From: Thalassococcus sp. S3
GTDB lineage: Bacteria; Pseudomonadota; Alphaproteobacteria; Rhodobacterales; Rhodobacteraceae
Reading direction: 5' to 3'
NCBI RefSeq assembly: GCF_004216475.1
Contig: NZ_CP022303.1
Span: 1,612,001-1,676,000, forward strand
DNA: 64,000 bases
This document shows, in pieces, positions 63,962 to 64,000 of this stretch. How positions within the stretch are numbered: the stretch's first letter is position 1; each line of letters begins with the position of its first letter. Both the position numbers and the translations under genes were made by a program. Below the pieces are notes generated by a model, which worked only from the letters and a program-made list of their open reading frames with translations, had not been told where the DNA came from and did not search any database.

Positions 63962-64000
63962 ACCGCTTCCGGTTCCTGTGTCCGGCAACACCGGTCAGAT

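Overview
The window looks like a chromosomal stretch of a Rhodobacteraceae (Roseobacter-type) alphaproteobacterium. The basis is the high GC content, the soxBDAG sarcosine oxidase operon, dnaG next to rpoD, a nrdR-rib-nusB order, Tad-type minor pilins and KpsC/KpsS capsule enzymes. No rRNA, integrase, insertion sequence or CRISPR array is visible.

Bases 1 to about 23,400 are an accessory island that reads as one locus. A large SARP/BTAD-type regulator runs off the left edge. Divergent from it is a two-gene unit: a Bacillus Tgl-type transglutaminase and a pyruvoyl-dependent histidine decarboxylase, closed by a strong terminator. A second plus-strand unit follows: a 2082-residue protein with repeated LamG-like domains, a small cysteine-rich protein, a Hint-domain zinc metalloprotease ending in seven DRQR(R/K)KK repeats, its decayed paralogue, an asparagine-synthetase-like ligase and a GT4 glycosyltransferase. 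Converging on it is a minus-strand cluster with four RebB-family (R-body) proteins, four unrecognised proteins, an ECF sigma factor and a Crp/Fnr regulator. I infer a contact-dependent or R-body-linked toxin system with an unusual amine and crosslinking chemistry.

Bases about 23,700 to 29,430 are an RNA-repair locus: rtcR (plus strand) divergent from rsr (Ro60) and rtcB (minus strand). Between rsr and rtcB lie about 930 bases that hold five Y-RNA-like elements, each with a paired Ro-type stem carrying a GNNGAATG motif, and two complete tRNAs, Lys(UUU) and Asn(GUU). Two of the Y elements carry circularly permuted tRNA-like domains, opened at different points of the tRNA.

From 29,580 on the content is mostly housekeeping: tRNA-Glu; recJ, glpX and hom; a lipoprotein and a TetR regulator; a reductive-dehalogenase-like Fe-S protein; a beta-hydroxyacid dehydrogenase; three Tad-type proteins; a Glu/Leu/Phe/Val dehydrogenase; a CPBP protease; soxBDAG; dnaG and rpoD; two tandem secreted paralogues; yjbQ; nrdR and ribD; a convergent capsule block (kpsC, an OPX lipoprotein, kpsS) that splits the riboflavin genes; then ribE, a hypothetical gene, ribB with a degenerate RibA domain, ribH and nusB.
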